Notes under the pieces: model-generated
What the model was told of the DNA's origin: nothing
What the model saw: only the letters and a program-made list of their open reading frames with translations
The model's database searches: none
Shown here: in pieces, positions 1 to 5,279 of the stretch
How positions within the stretch are numbered: position 1 is the stretch's first letter
Layout: each line of letters opens with the position of its first letter
From: Candidatus Omnitrophota bacterium
Lineage (GTDB): Bacteria > Omnitrophota > Gorgyraeia > Duberdicusellales > 4484-171
NCBI GenBank assembly: GCA_028702365.1
Contig: JAQVOZ010000118.1
Location: 1-5,279, forward strand
Length of the DNA: 5,279 nt
Direction of reading: 5' to 3'
Program-made: the position numbers and the translations under genes

Positions 1-1086
1 CTTCTGCTTTATTTTATCGTAGCCATAAATCCTTGAAATCTCCTCGTAGACATCAACATTTTCTGTAATATCAAACCTATGCCTGGAGACTAAAAGCGCC
101 AGCTTACTCTTGCCTGACTCTTTTACCTTAAAGCCTAAATTCACAAGAATGCTTTTTACTTTGCTCTTTGGATATTCTGCGCCAAGGTATTCATTTAATC
201 TATCGAGTTCCAGCAGTATTTTTTTATCTTTGGCTTGCGGCCTGCGGCCTGCCTCACCGTAATCCGTCATGCGCCCGCCGCAAACATCTGTCATTAACCC
301 GGCTGCCTCAGCCGAAGCATACTCAAGATAATCAGCAAATACCTGTCTTTCAAACCGGTAGGATGAATCTGTGTCAATGCCGGCAACGCGGCGCGAATGC
401 CGTATTCTAAGAGGAGAAAATATTGCGGCCTCAAGAAGAATGTTTCTGGTAGCTTCTGTCACCTCGGTATTTTTTGCGCCCATTACTCCGGCAAGAGCGA
501 TAACCTTTCTATCGTCTGCGATGACCAGGTTCTCGGAATTTAAAATTCTTTCTTTTTCATCTATTCCTACAAACTTTTCGTGCTCTTTTGCCCTGCGTAT
601 ATAAATATTTCCTTCGATTTTATCTTCGTCAAAAGCATGCAAAGGATTTCCCCATTTAAGCATGCAGTAATTTGTAATATCAACAACGTTATTTACGGAG
701 TTTATCCGGCAATTAACAATTCTTTCTTTAAGATACTCCGGGGAAGCTGTCACTTTTACATTGCGGATGCGCCGTGCTACATAAAACGGGCAATCTGCAG
801 TGTTTTCTATTTTTATAAGTTTATCTTTGATAAGAGGCAATTTTATAACTTTGGGGTATTTTATGTTCAGTTTTTTGCCAAGACAGGCGGATACTTCCCT
901 TGCTATGCCAATCATTGAAAGCCAATCATACCTGTTTGAAGTAATTTCAATATCAAAAACATGATCGCTGCCTTGCGCTTCGTGATGCTCCACTTCAATA
1001 CCAGCCATAGTAAGAAGCTGCGCAATTTTCTCCGGCGATTCCTTAACTTCAAACAGATCTTTTACGAAATTTAAGCTGAATCTCAT
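1..1086 (-). CDS. pheT: Phenylalanyl-tRNA synthetase beta subunit, 5' part, lacking the EMAP-type tRNA-binding domain
   Basis: Beta chain of the alpha2-beta2 enzyme that charges tRNA-Phe in the cytoplasm. The frame is open for 362 codons from ATG at 1086 to the left edge, so the C-terminal catalytic-like and anticodon-binding parts lie outside. The start MRFSLNFVKDLF and LLTMAGIEVE (24-33) are a normal bacterial beta N-terminus. By residue 45 the chain is already at DIEITSNR, so the usual ~110-residue tRNA-binding OB domain is absent. The B3/B4 editing domain spans about 85-250 (NSVNNVVDITNY 129-140, NPLHAFD 147-153, LLEAAIF 217-223). H150, G203, E219 and T239 match E. coli editing residues H265, G318, E334 and T354 (numbering from memory). 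B5 spans about 288-358, and D339, D345, E348 and E349 match its Mg-binding acids. The start is 6 nt after the upstream stop, with an A-rich leader and no Shine-Dalgarno. Family assignment is very secure. Confidence 0.96.
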   Translation of the reverse strand, partial: MRFSLNFVKDLFEVKESPEKIAQLLTMAGIEVEHHEAQGSDHVFDIEITSNRYDWLSMIGIAREVSACLGKKLNIKYPKVIKLPLIKDKLIKIENTADCPFYVARRIRNVKVTASPEYLKERIVNCRINSVNNVVDITNYCMLKWGNPLHAFDEDKIEGNIYIRRAKEHEKFVGIDEKERILNSENLVIADDRKVIALAGVMGAKNTEVTEATRNILLEAAIFSPLRIRHSRRVAGIDTDSSYRFERQVFADYLEYASAEAAGLMTDVCGGRMTDYGEAGRRPQAKDKKILLELDRLNEYLGAEYPKSKVKSILVNLGFKVKESGKSKLALLVSRHRFDITENVDVYEEISRIYGYDKIKQK

Positions 1087-1092
1087 TTGCTT

Positions 1093-1842
1093 TTATTTTA
1101 TTTTTTTTATATCCTGCTGCATTTTTTCCATCAATTGCTTCCCCCTTGAAATTACAATATCCATCTGCGAAATAAGCTCTGATGGCGCTCCGTGGCTTAC
1201 ATACGCGGCCCTTAAATCTTCCATTGACCCTATGGCATTATTTTGTAATTTTTGGAATATTTCTGCTTTATTAACTTCCGACTTACCAAGCGAGCCGGTA
1301 AATTCCAGGTAAAGATCTACACTTTTAAGAAATTTTTCATGATATTCTCTTAATTCCGGCGGCGGCGACAAGATTTCGCTTCTTTTTTTAAGCAGCTCGC
1401 ATTTTTGCAGCATTTCATCCAATACCGCCATTTTAGATTTCTTATCCAAAGGCGCCATTTTTGTGCCGGCCTCTTCTCCTATCTGATGGAACTCCCTGGA
1501 AATGGCCTGCACCTGCTTAAGATAATCTTCTACGCTTTTTAGCCAATTATCCCAATTTTTCAGCTTAAGATTTTCTTCCTCTATTTTTTTTGCTTCAACA
1601 GCCTTAGTGTTATCAACAACAGTTATTTTTTCTTCCTGCTTTGAAAGAACGCTCCCGTCGATAGTTTTTATTTCGTCAAAATAATAAGTTACAGGTATAC
1701 TTTCTACATCAACTTTTATACTTTTATCTGTTTTTTCCAGAATCTTACCCGTTACTGTTTTCCCGGAATTTAAAACGATTGATTCGGCAAAACAAAACAG
1801 GCCCATAGAAATTATTGCTAAAACTAATAATATTTTTTTCAT
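1093..1842 (-). CDS. Exported protein with small beta-barrel N-terminal segment and helical C-terminal region, function unknown
   Basis: A 249-residue protein I cannot name. MKK plus a hydrophobic run (4-18) ending in CFA-ES (17-21) is a good Sec signal peptide with likely cleavage after A19. C17 is not in a proper lipobox, so a periplasmic protein is more likely than a lipoprotein. Residues about 21-63 (IVLNSGKTVTGKILEKTD and on to YYFDEIKTIDG) alternate in a beta pattern resembling the short SH3-like segment common at the start of bacterial envelope proteins. From about 67 to 249 the chain is charged and helical, with probable coiled coil at 80-120 and a PPPELREYHEKFLKSV stretch (160-175) that looks like a helix of a bundle. 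It sits between pheS (45 nt upstream) and pheT (6 nt downstream) and so is probably cotranscribed, although nothing links it to aminoacylation. The A-rich leader has no Shine-Dalgarno. The gene is convincing; its role is unknown. Confidence 0.88.
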   Translation of the reverse strand: MKKILLVLAIISMGLFCFAESIVLNSGKTVTGKILEKTDKSIKVDVESIPVTYYFDEIKTIDGSVLSKQEEKITVVDNTKAVEAKKIEEENLKLKNWDNWLKSVEDYLKQVQAISREFHQIGEEAGTKMAPLDKKSKMAVLDEMLQKCELLKKRSEILSPPPELREYHEKFLKSVDLYLEFTGSLGKSEVNKAEIFQKLQNNAIGSMEDLRAAYVSHGAPSELISQMDIVISRGKQLMEKMQQDIKKIK

Positions 1843-1887
1843 GTTTTACTTTTACTTATATTTCTTCAACCCCCGGCAGTTCGGAAT

Positions 1888-2919
1888 TTAAAATTGCTCC
1901 AGGAACTTTACATCATTCTCGTAAAAAAGCCTTATGTCATTTATGCCGTATTTAAGCATGGCCGGCCTCTCTACCCCCATGCCAAAAGCAAAGCCTTTGT
2001 ATTTTTTCGAATCTATGCCGCAGTTTTCAAGTACTTTTGGATGAATCATTCCGCAGCCTAAAATTTCAAGCCAGCCTTTTCCTTTGCACAAGCTGCATTT
2101 ATCTTTCTTCCCCTTACAGATAAAACATGAAATATCTACTTCAGCCGAAGGCTCAGTAAAAGGAAAAAAATGCGGGCGAAGGCGCAAATTAACATCCGGA
2201 GAAAAAAAGAGCCTTGCAAAATTAAGCAGCACCCCCTTTAGGTGCGCAAAATTTATATTCTTATCTATGGCAAAACCTTCAACCTGATGAAACATAAATG
2301 AGTGCGAGGCGTCCACCGCGTCCGGCCTGTATACTCTTCCCGGTGAAACCACGGCAATGGGCGGCTTGGATAACCTCATTACCCGCGCTTGTGACGGTGA
2401 AGTGTGGCTGCGCAGCAGAAATTTTCCTCTGTTCTTTTCTTTTGGCTCTGGTATGTCCAAATAGAAAGTATCAAATGCGTCACGAGAAGGGTGGTCTAGC
2501 GGTATATTTAAGGCGCTAAAATTATGCCACTCATCTTCTATTTCCGTCCCTTCAACTACGGTAAAGCCAAGCTTTTCAAAAACAGAACAAATTTCTTCGC
2601 TTACTACATTTAAGATATGGCGGCTTCCGCGGGTCAAACGGCTGGCTGGATAGGTTAAATCGATTTTTTCTTCTTTTGCGCTTAAACTCTTGGATTTTTC
2701 GGAAAGCGCAAAAGTTATTTTATTTTTAAGAATGTTTAAATTCTTACCCCAGATGCCTTTTTCTTCTTTGTTCAAAGACGGGACCATCGAAAAAAGGCGG
2801 TTGATTTCAGCTTTTCTTCCAAGATACTTTATTCCTAGCGCTTCTATGTCAGAAGGAGCCTGCGCAGTTAATAAATCTCTTTCGAACTCTTCTTCAAGCT
2901 TTTTAACTTCTATTTCCAT
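1888..2919 (-). CDS. pheS: Phenylalanyl-tRNA synthetase alpha subunit
   Basis: Catalytic alpha chain of PheRS (343 residues, usual length), which makes Phe-adenylate and Phe-tRNA-Phe with PheT. Residues 1-85 form the N-terminal helical tRNA-contacting arm (YLGRKAEI 32-39). The class II core follows: LLRSHTSPSQARVM (168-181), motif 2 GRVYRPDAVDASHSFMFHQVEG (194-215), FPFTEPSAEVD (252-262) with the Phe-pocket aromatics, LEILGCGMIHP (284-294), GFAFGMGVER (309-318; A311 equals E. coli A294, which sets amino-acid specificity) and motif 3. C265, C268, C275 and C278 form a CxxC-x6-CxxC pair, as in many bacterial PheS. P319 replaces the usual hydrophobic residue after MGVER. The ATG overlaps the end of the upstream gene by 17 nt. 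The only Shine-Dalgarno-like bases (AGGA) end one base before the ATG, too close for a normal ribosome site. A promoter-like element sits just upstream. Confidence 0.98.
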   Translation of the reverse strand: MEIEVKKLEEEFERDLLTAQAPSDIEALGIKYLGRKAEINRLFSMVPSLNKEEKGIWGKNLNILKNKITFALSEKSKSLSAKEEKIDLTYPASRLTRGSRHILNVVSEEICSVFEKLGFTVVEGTEIEDEWHNFSALNIPLDHPSRDAFDTFYLDIPEPKEKNRGKFLLRSHTSPSQARVMRLSKPPIAVVSPGRVYRPDAVDASHSFMFHQVEGFAIDKNINFAHLKGVLLNFARLFFSPDVNLRLRPHFFPFTEPSAEVDISCFICKGKKDKCSLCKGKGWLEILGCGMIHPKVLENCGIDSKKYKGFAFGMGVERPAMLKYGINDIRLFYENDVKFLEQF

Positions 2920-3439
2920 ATCCTAATTTTATAAAATAAATAACCGTTAATGTCAAACAAATTATAAGGAATGCAATCGCTACTTTAATTTTGCGCGGCG
3001 AAATTACTTCATCAACGTTTTCACCTTTTTGGACAATCTGTAAACTTACTGCGTGTATATCCAAATCTCCTCCGTGCTCGATACACGCACGGTTAAACTT
3101 TCCTTTTACTTCAACAATATCGCCTTTTGCTTTATAACTGCCGGTATAAGAAATTTCTTTAACCAGGGGCTGCGGCAACCATATTCCTATTGCGTTTTTA
3201 CCATCGTTTACGTTTATCCAGGCGAATCTTCCTCTTACCATCACATCTCCGATAACTTCACCTTTGTAGTCTATTTCTTCTCCATCATACTGCTTTGCTG
3301 AATTGATAAGCTCTGTGCTGGAAATAGTTTCAGAAAAACAAATCAAAGACCAAATAAAAAAAACAAAAGGAAAAATAAAAATTATTTTATTTTTCCTGCA
3401 ATTCATAATTCTTAATTCATAATTTTTTAATTGTTTCAT
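2903..3439 (-). CDS. Membrane-anchored extracytoplasmic OB-fold (tRNA_anti-like) protein, function unknown
   Basis: A 178-residue protein. A basic N-terminus and hydrophobic run (about 18-36) act as signal peptide or anchor. Residues about 41-138 show the five-strand rhythm of an OB fold, with DGEEIDYKGEVIGDV (52-66), AWINVNDGKNAIGIWLP (73-89), GDIVEVKGKF (106-115) and a conserved-looking NRACIEHGGDLDIHA (116-130). A second transmembrane helix covers 151-170 and ends in a short basic tail. The OB domain should therefore face the periplasm, held by its C-terminal helix. I know similar uncharacterised bacterial proteins but no proven ligand; nucleic-acid binding is only a fold analogy. ATG at 3439 overlaps the trkH stop as ATGA with AAAGGG three bases upstream, which favours this start. 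However, codons 6-12 (NYELRIM) come from an 11-bp direct repeat, so M12 (ATG at 3406) before NCRKNK is a credible alternative start. The 3' end overlaps pheS by 17 nt. Confidence 0.88.
   Translation of the reverse strand: MKQLKNYELRIMNCRKNKIIFIFPFVFFIWSLICFSETISSTELINSAKQYDGEEIDYKGEVIGDVMVRGRFAWINVNDGKNAIGIWLPQPLVKEISYTGSYKAKGDIVEVKGKFNRACIEHGGDLDIHAVSLQIVQKGENVDEVISPRKIKVAIAFLIICLTLTVIYFIKLGYGNRS
2928..2956 (-). promoter_or_regulatory. Candidate sigma70-type promoter for pheS
   Basis: On the minus strand TTGACA (2956-2951) is a perfect -35 hexamer, followed after exactly 17 bp by TATAAA (2933-2928), a 5/6 match to the -10 consensus. The expected transcription start is near 2921, two bases before the pheS ATG, giving an almost leaderless transcript. 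The element lies wholly inside the transmembrane-helix codons of the upstream OB-fold gene. AT-rich coding sequence can produce such matches by chance, and the last -10 base is off consensus. Confidence 0.4.
3400..3424 (-). repeat. 11-bp direct repeat at the 5' end of the OB-fold gene
   Basis: AATTATGAATT occurs at 3424-3414 and again at 3410-3400, with a 3-bp spacer (period 14). Each copy contains an ATG. Translated in frame it gives the NYELRIMN stretch of the OB-fold protein. Such AT-rich short repeats also turn up as non-coding repeats in unrelated genomes (recollection), so this may be an intergenic repeat read into the gene by annotation from the upstream ATG. Confidence 0.65.
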
Positions 3440-4938
3440 TTTCCCTTTATTGCCGCAATCAAAAATCCAAGCAAAGTAAATATTGACATAAATTCAAGGC
3501 GGCCCGCCCACATCTGTATTATATAGGTAAACTTTAAAAATACGGGCATAGCTGTATCGGTTATGCCGCAAGAAAGCCCTACATTTGCAGCAGCTGACGT
3601 AGATTCAAACAATGAATCAACGAAAGGGTAACCAAAAAACATACCAACGAGTGCACCTGCCGCATAAAGAAGAAGGTAGCACAAGCTGATTAACAGGGCT
3701 GCACGCACCTGCTTGTCTTCAAGAAAAATGTTTTTTACATGGTGGAATCTTTGAACAACTATGGCTTTTTCGGGAAGCATTATTCTTCTTATATCCTCTT
3801 TAACAGCCTTCATTATTATTCCAATGCGAAGCATTTTTATTGCGCCTGTAGTTGAACAAACTGCTCCACCTAGAGCCATTGCGAAAATTACACCGGTTAA
3901 AGAAAGCTCATTCCAGCCACCTATAAATTGTTTCGCGTATATCGTTTGGAATCCTGTTCCGGTATGACCGGAAATTAACTGGTAAAAACCTTTTCGAAAC
4001 AAAACTATTGCGGGCTGATAGATACCTAATTTATGAAGCCCTATGGCAGTAATAATAAATGTTATAACAATTGTAACGAAAAAAGTCCGCATTTCTATAT
4101 TACGGAATAATTCCTTAAAATTACCGGTCCAGAGATGATAATGTAATTTGAAATTTATGGCGCCTAATATCATAATCACTATTGTTATAGTTTCAAAAGT
4201 CATATTATGATAGTAAAGTATATTTTGAGATTGCGGAGCAAACCCTCCCGTATCAAAAGCAGCCATAAAAATACAGGCGCCGTGGAAAAAAGCATTTTGG
4301 GCTTTCATTCCGTTTAAAAGCCCGGTTATTCCGAGCGCAAGAGTTCCGAGTACAAGAAAAATTATGCTAACCAGCCAGATAAATCTTGAGGTATGGATAA
4401 CATTTGGCAGCACCCTTTCATCGCGGGCCTCACCAACATACATTTTAAATGCCCCTGAAAAGCCTTTCACAAAAAGCGAAAGGGCAACGATTACAATACC
4501 CTGGCCGCCGATAAACATTATAAGGTGCCGCCAAAGATTATGGGCATAGGAAAAATGATCAATGTCTTGAGCCAGGGTTAAACCTGTAGTTGCAAAGCCC
4601 GACATAGCATCGAAGCAGGCATCAAGGTAAGATTTAAAATGCCCGCTTAAATACAACGGTATTGCTCCTATCGCTGTTGCAACCAGCCAGGACAAAGATA
4701 CGACAATCATTCCCTGCATCCAATTTAAATCTTTATCAGTGAAACATATCCTGGTAAGTATAAATCCGCAAAGAAATGACACTCCAATACCGATAAAAAA
4801 ATCAAAGGTAGGGCTTACTTCTCTAAAGCCCAACGCACATATAATAGGTATAAGCATAAAAAGACCAATACCTATTGTGATTTTCCCAAGATAATAACCG
4901 ATTATTTTGAAATCGTCTAAATGAGGTTTTAGAACCAT
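3436..4938 (-). CDS. trkH: TrkH-family potassium uptake channel subunit
   Basis: Inner-membrane K+ channel/transporter subunit of the Trk system, gated by the cytoplasmic RCK protein TrkA. It has 500 residues, about the family length. Hydrophobic segments repeat as four membrane-pore-membrane units. The four filter loops are visible: SGFATTGLT (113-121), AFDTGGFAP (227-235), SGHTGTGFQT (323-332) and SAAANVGLS (448-456), each with its filter glycine (G119, G231, G327 or G329, G454). LWRHLIMFIGGQGI (135-148) and the intramembrane gating-loop region GGAVCSTTGAIKMLR (357-371) are TrkH hallmarks, as is GRLE (479-482) near the C-terminus. C361 and A366 sit where small glycines are common. The start ATG is one base after the stop of a small membrane ORF (TAATATG) and has no Shine-Dalgarno, so translation is probably coupled to that ORF. 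It lies downstream of trkA and overlaps the OB-fold gene by ATGA. Confidence 0.97.
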   Translation of the reverse strand: MVLKPHLDDFKIIGYYLGKITIGIGLFMLIPIICALGFREVSPTFDFFIGIGVSFLCGFILTRICFTDKDLNWMQGMIVVSLSWLVATAIGAIPLYLSGHFKSYLDACFDAMSGFATTGLTLAQDIDHFSYAHNLWRHLIMFIGGQGIVIVALSLFVKGFSGAFKMYVGEARDERVLPNVIHTSRFIWLVSIIFLVLGTLALGITGLLNGMKAQNAFFHGACIFMAAFDTGGFAPQSQNILYYHNMTFETITIVIMILGAINFKLHYHLWTGNFKELFRNIEMRTFFVTIVITFIITAIGLHKLGIYQPAIVLFRKGFYQLISGHTGTGFQTIYAKQFIGGWNELSLTGVIFAMALGGAVCSTTGAIKMLRIGIIMKAVKEDIRRIMLPEKAIVVQRFHHVKNIFLEDKQVRAALLISLCYLLLYAAGALVGMFFGYPFVDSLFESTSAAANVGLSCGITDTAMPVFLKFTYIIQMWAGRLEFMSIFTLLGFLIAAIKGK

Positions 4939-4939
4939 A

Positions 4940-5068
4940 TTAGTAAATAATTATCAGGCATACCAGAAAAGCTGCTGCCATAATTGCCAGCGCGTAAAGT
5001 ATTTCCATAGAAATACCTTCTATAGCATTAAGAAGCACTTTCTTGGTTACATTTACTTTTTTAAACAT
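4940..5068 (-). CDS. Small single-helix membrane peptide between trkA and trkH
   Basis: A 42-codon ORF: basic N-terminus MFKKVNVTKK, a short linker, then a transmembrane helix MEILYALAIMAAAFLVC followed by LIIIY. A stop codon lies immediately upstream of the first ATG (TAA-ATG), so M1 is the earliest possible start and it lacks a Shine-Dalgarno. The internal ATG at 5008 (M21) has AGAAGG at a 7-nt spacing, so the true product may be a 22-residue peptide that is almost all membrane helix. The stop precedes the trkH ATG by one base, which suits translational coupling, and trkH has no ribosome site of its own. By analogy with KdpF in the Kdp potassium pump it could be a stabilising or regulatory accessory of TrkH; this is inference with no sequence homology claimed. 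It might instead be only a coupling leader. Confidence 0.6.
   Translation of the reverse strand: MFKKVNVTKKVLLNAIEGISMEILYALAIMAAAFLVCLIIIY
5016..5021 (-). promoter_or_regulatory. Shine-Dalgarno site deciding the internal start of the micropeptide
   Basis: AGAAGG lies seven bases upstream of the ATG at 5008 and is one of the best-placed ribosome sites in the window. It favours initiation at M21, giving a 22-residue membrane peptide, over M1 at 5068, which has no such site. Confidence 0.5.
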
Positions 5069-5079
5069 TTATAGGTTAA

Positions 5080-5120
5080 TGACGGTGGCTATAAAATACC
5101 CCTGACAGGTGGTTATAAAA
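5080..5120 (-). repeat. Imperfect direct repeat in the trkA-micropeptide gap
   Basis: Two copies on the minus strand: TTTTATAACCACC (5120-5108) and TTTTATAGCCACC (5096-5084), with one mismatch. The likeness continues as TGTCA versus GTCA to about 5080. Copy-to-copy distance is 24 bp. It lies in the largest intergenic gap of the cluster (59 nt) just upstream of the small ORF. It could be an operator pair, a leader element or a neutral local duplication. Confidence 0.5.
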
Positions 5121-5126
5121 CTTTGC

Positions 5127-5155
5127 ATTATAACTTGCCCACCAAAAGGCTTAAA
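5127..5155 (-). promoter_or_regulatory. Weak candidate promoter upstream of the micropeptide-trkH pair
   Basis: TATAAT (5132-5127), a perfect -10 hexamer, overlaps the trkA stop codon. Seventeen bases upstream is TTTAAG (5155-5150), only a 3/6 match to -35. The expected start near 5120 would coincide with the first of two direct repeats. This is suggestive only. Confidence 0.2.
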
Positions 5156-5279
5156 AGCGATGGTTCATTGCCGATAAGCGTTAAAGCAATTATATCGTCT
5201 CCGGGCTTAAGTTTTGTATCGCCCTTTGGTATGATGACTTCTTCGGCTCTTAAAATGGATACGAGGGTAGAATTCTCCG
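5128..5279 (-). CDS. trkA: TrkA-type potassium uptake regulator, C-terminal end (RCK_C domain)
   Basis: Only the last 49 codons (first whole codon at 5277) and the TAA stop are in the window. The reading STLVSILRAEEVIIPKGD (3-20), then KLKPGDDIIALT (22-33), is the classic RCK_C/TrkA_C pattern: beta strand, 'iPkGdt.l.pGD.ii.l' turn and closing strand, with a short leucine-rich helical tail. TrkA proteins carry RCK_N (NAD/ATP-binding) and RCK_C domains and form the cytoplasmic ring that gates TrkH; RCK_C is the usual site for ligand sensing. The next gene downstream on the same strand after the micropeptide is trkH, which supports the name over a generic RCK_C transporter domain. A C-terminal RCK_C in another transporter cannot be fully excluded because the N-terminal part is missing. 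Confidence 0.85.
   Translation of the reverse strand, partial: ENSTLVSILRAEEVIIPKGDTKLKPGDDIIALTLIGNEPSLLSLLVGKL

Noticed and set aside
236..255. Tandem 7-mer TGCGGCC within pheT.
   Set aside because: It encodes the variable linker between the B3/B4 and B5 domains. The 115-residue offset to E. coli is the same on both sides, so there is no net insertion and nothing functional is implied.
168..918. Open frames on the plus strand across 168-918.
   Set aside because: They lie antisense to a clearly conserved pheT reading frame and give protein sequences with no recognisable domains.
1843..1887. GC-rich patch (CCGGGGG) in the pheS to exported-protein gap considered as a terminator stem.
   Set aside because: No complementary arm and no U-run following on the minus strand.
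2084..2926. Plus-strand open frames of 67-78 codons inside the pheS region.
   Set aside because: They are antisense shadows of pheS; the minus-strand frame carries all synthetase motifs.
2927..2936. Palindrome TTTTATAAAA before pheS considered as a regulator site or terminator.
   Set aside because: It is a 10-bp AT-only palindrome in AT-rich coding sequence, too short and weak for a terminator, and is explained by the candidate -10 element.
2903..3439. Idea that the neighbouring OB-fold protein replaces in trans the OB tRNA-binding domain lost from PheT.
   Set aside because: The OB protein has an N-terminal signal/anchor and a C-terminal membrane helix that place its OB domain outside the cytoplasm, so it cannot reach tRNA-Phe or PheRS. 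The juxtaposition is tempting but probably coincidental.
3053..4549. Plus-strand open frames opposite the OB-fold gene and trkH.
   Set aside because: The opposite strand encodes strongly patterned proteins over the same bases; the antisense products have no family features.
5108..5143. Possible hairpin pairing GGTGG with CCACC around two TTATAA blocks near the trkA stop.
   Set aside because: The arms are interrupted by unpaired bases and the core is AT-rich; no U-tract follows, so it does not support a terminator or a riboswitch.

Overview
This window reads as one densely packed, leftward-transcribed (minus-strand) gene cluster from a moderately AT-rich bacterium. The exported proteins with Sec-type signal sequences and the A-rich, Shine-Dalgarno-poor leaders would suit an uncultivated Gram-negative-type lineage such as Omnitrophota or a relative. 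That placement is an impression from protein style only and is weakly held. No rRNA, tRNA, CRISPR array, insertion sequence or phage gene was seen, and no stretch over 300 bases lacks a gene.

In transcription order (right to left) the genes are: the last 49 codons of a TrkA-type potassium-uptake regulator (its RCK_C domain); a 42-codon (or, from an internal start, 22-codon) single-helix membrane peptide; the potassium channel subunit TrkH; a membrane-tethered, extracytoplasmic OB-fold protein of unknown function; pheS (phenylalanyl-tRNA synthetase alpha); a signal-peptide-bearing helical protein of unknown function; and the first 362 codons of pheT (beta subunit), cut by the left window edge. 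Spacings in that order are 59 nt, 1 nt, a 4-nt overlap, a 17-nt overlap, 45 nt and 6 nt. This suggests one readthrough operon with possible internal promoters.

Two modules are fused here: Trk potassium uptake (TrkA gates TrkH, with a possible small accessory peptide between them) and PheRS (an alpha2-beta2 enzyme charging tRNA-Phe). Each is interleaved with an envelope protein of unknown function. The most notable points are: a PheT that lacks the N-terminal EMAP-like tRNA-binding OB domain while keeping the B3/B4 editing and B5 residues at a constant offset of 115 from E. coli numbering; an exported protein gene splitting pheS from pheT; a micropeptide whose stop sits one base before the trkH start; and a near-consensus sigma70-type promoter inside the preceding gene that would give pheS an almost leaderless mRNA. 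I see no convincing wholly new defence or mobile system; the content is housekeeping with unusual architecture.
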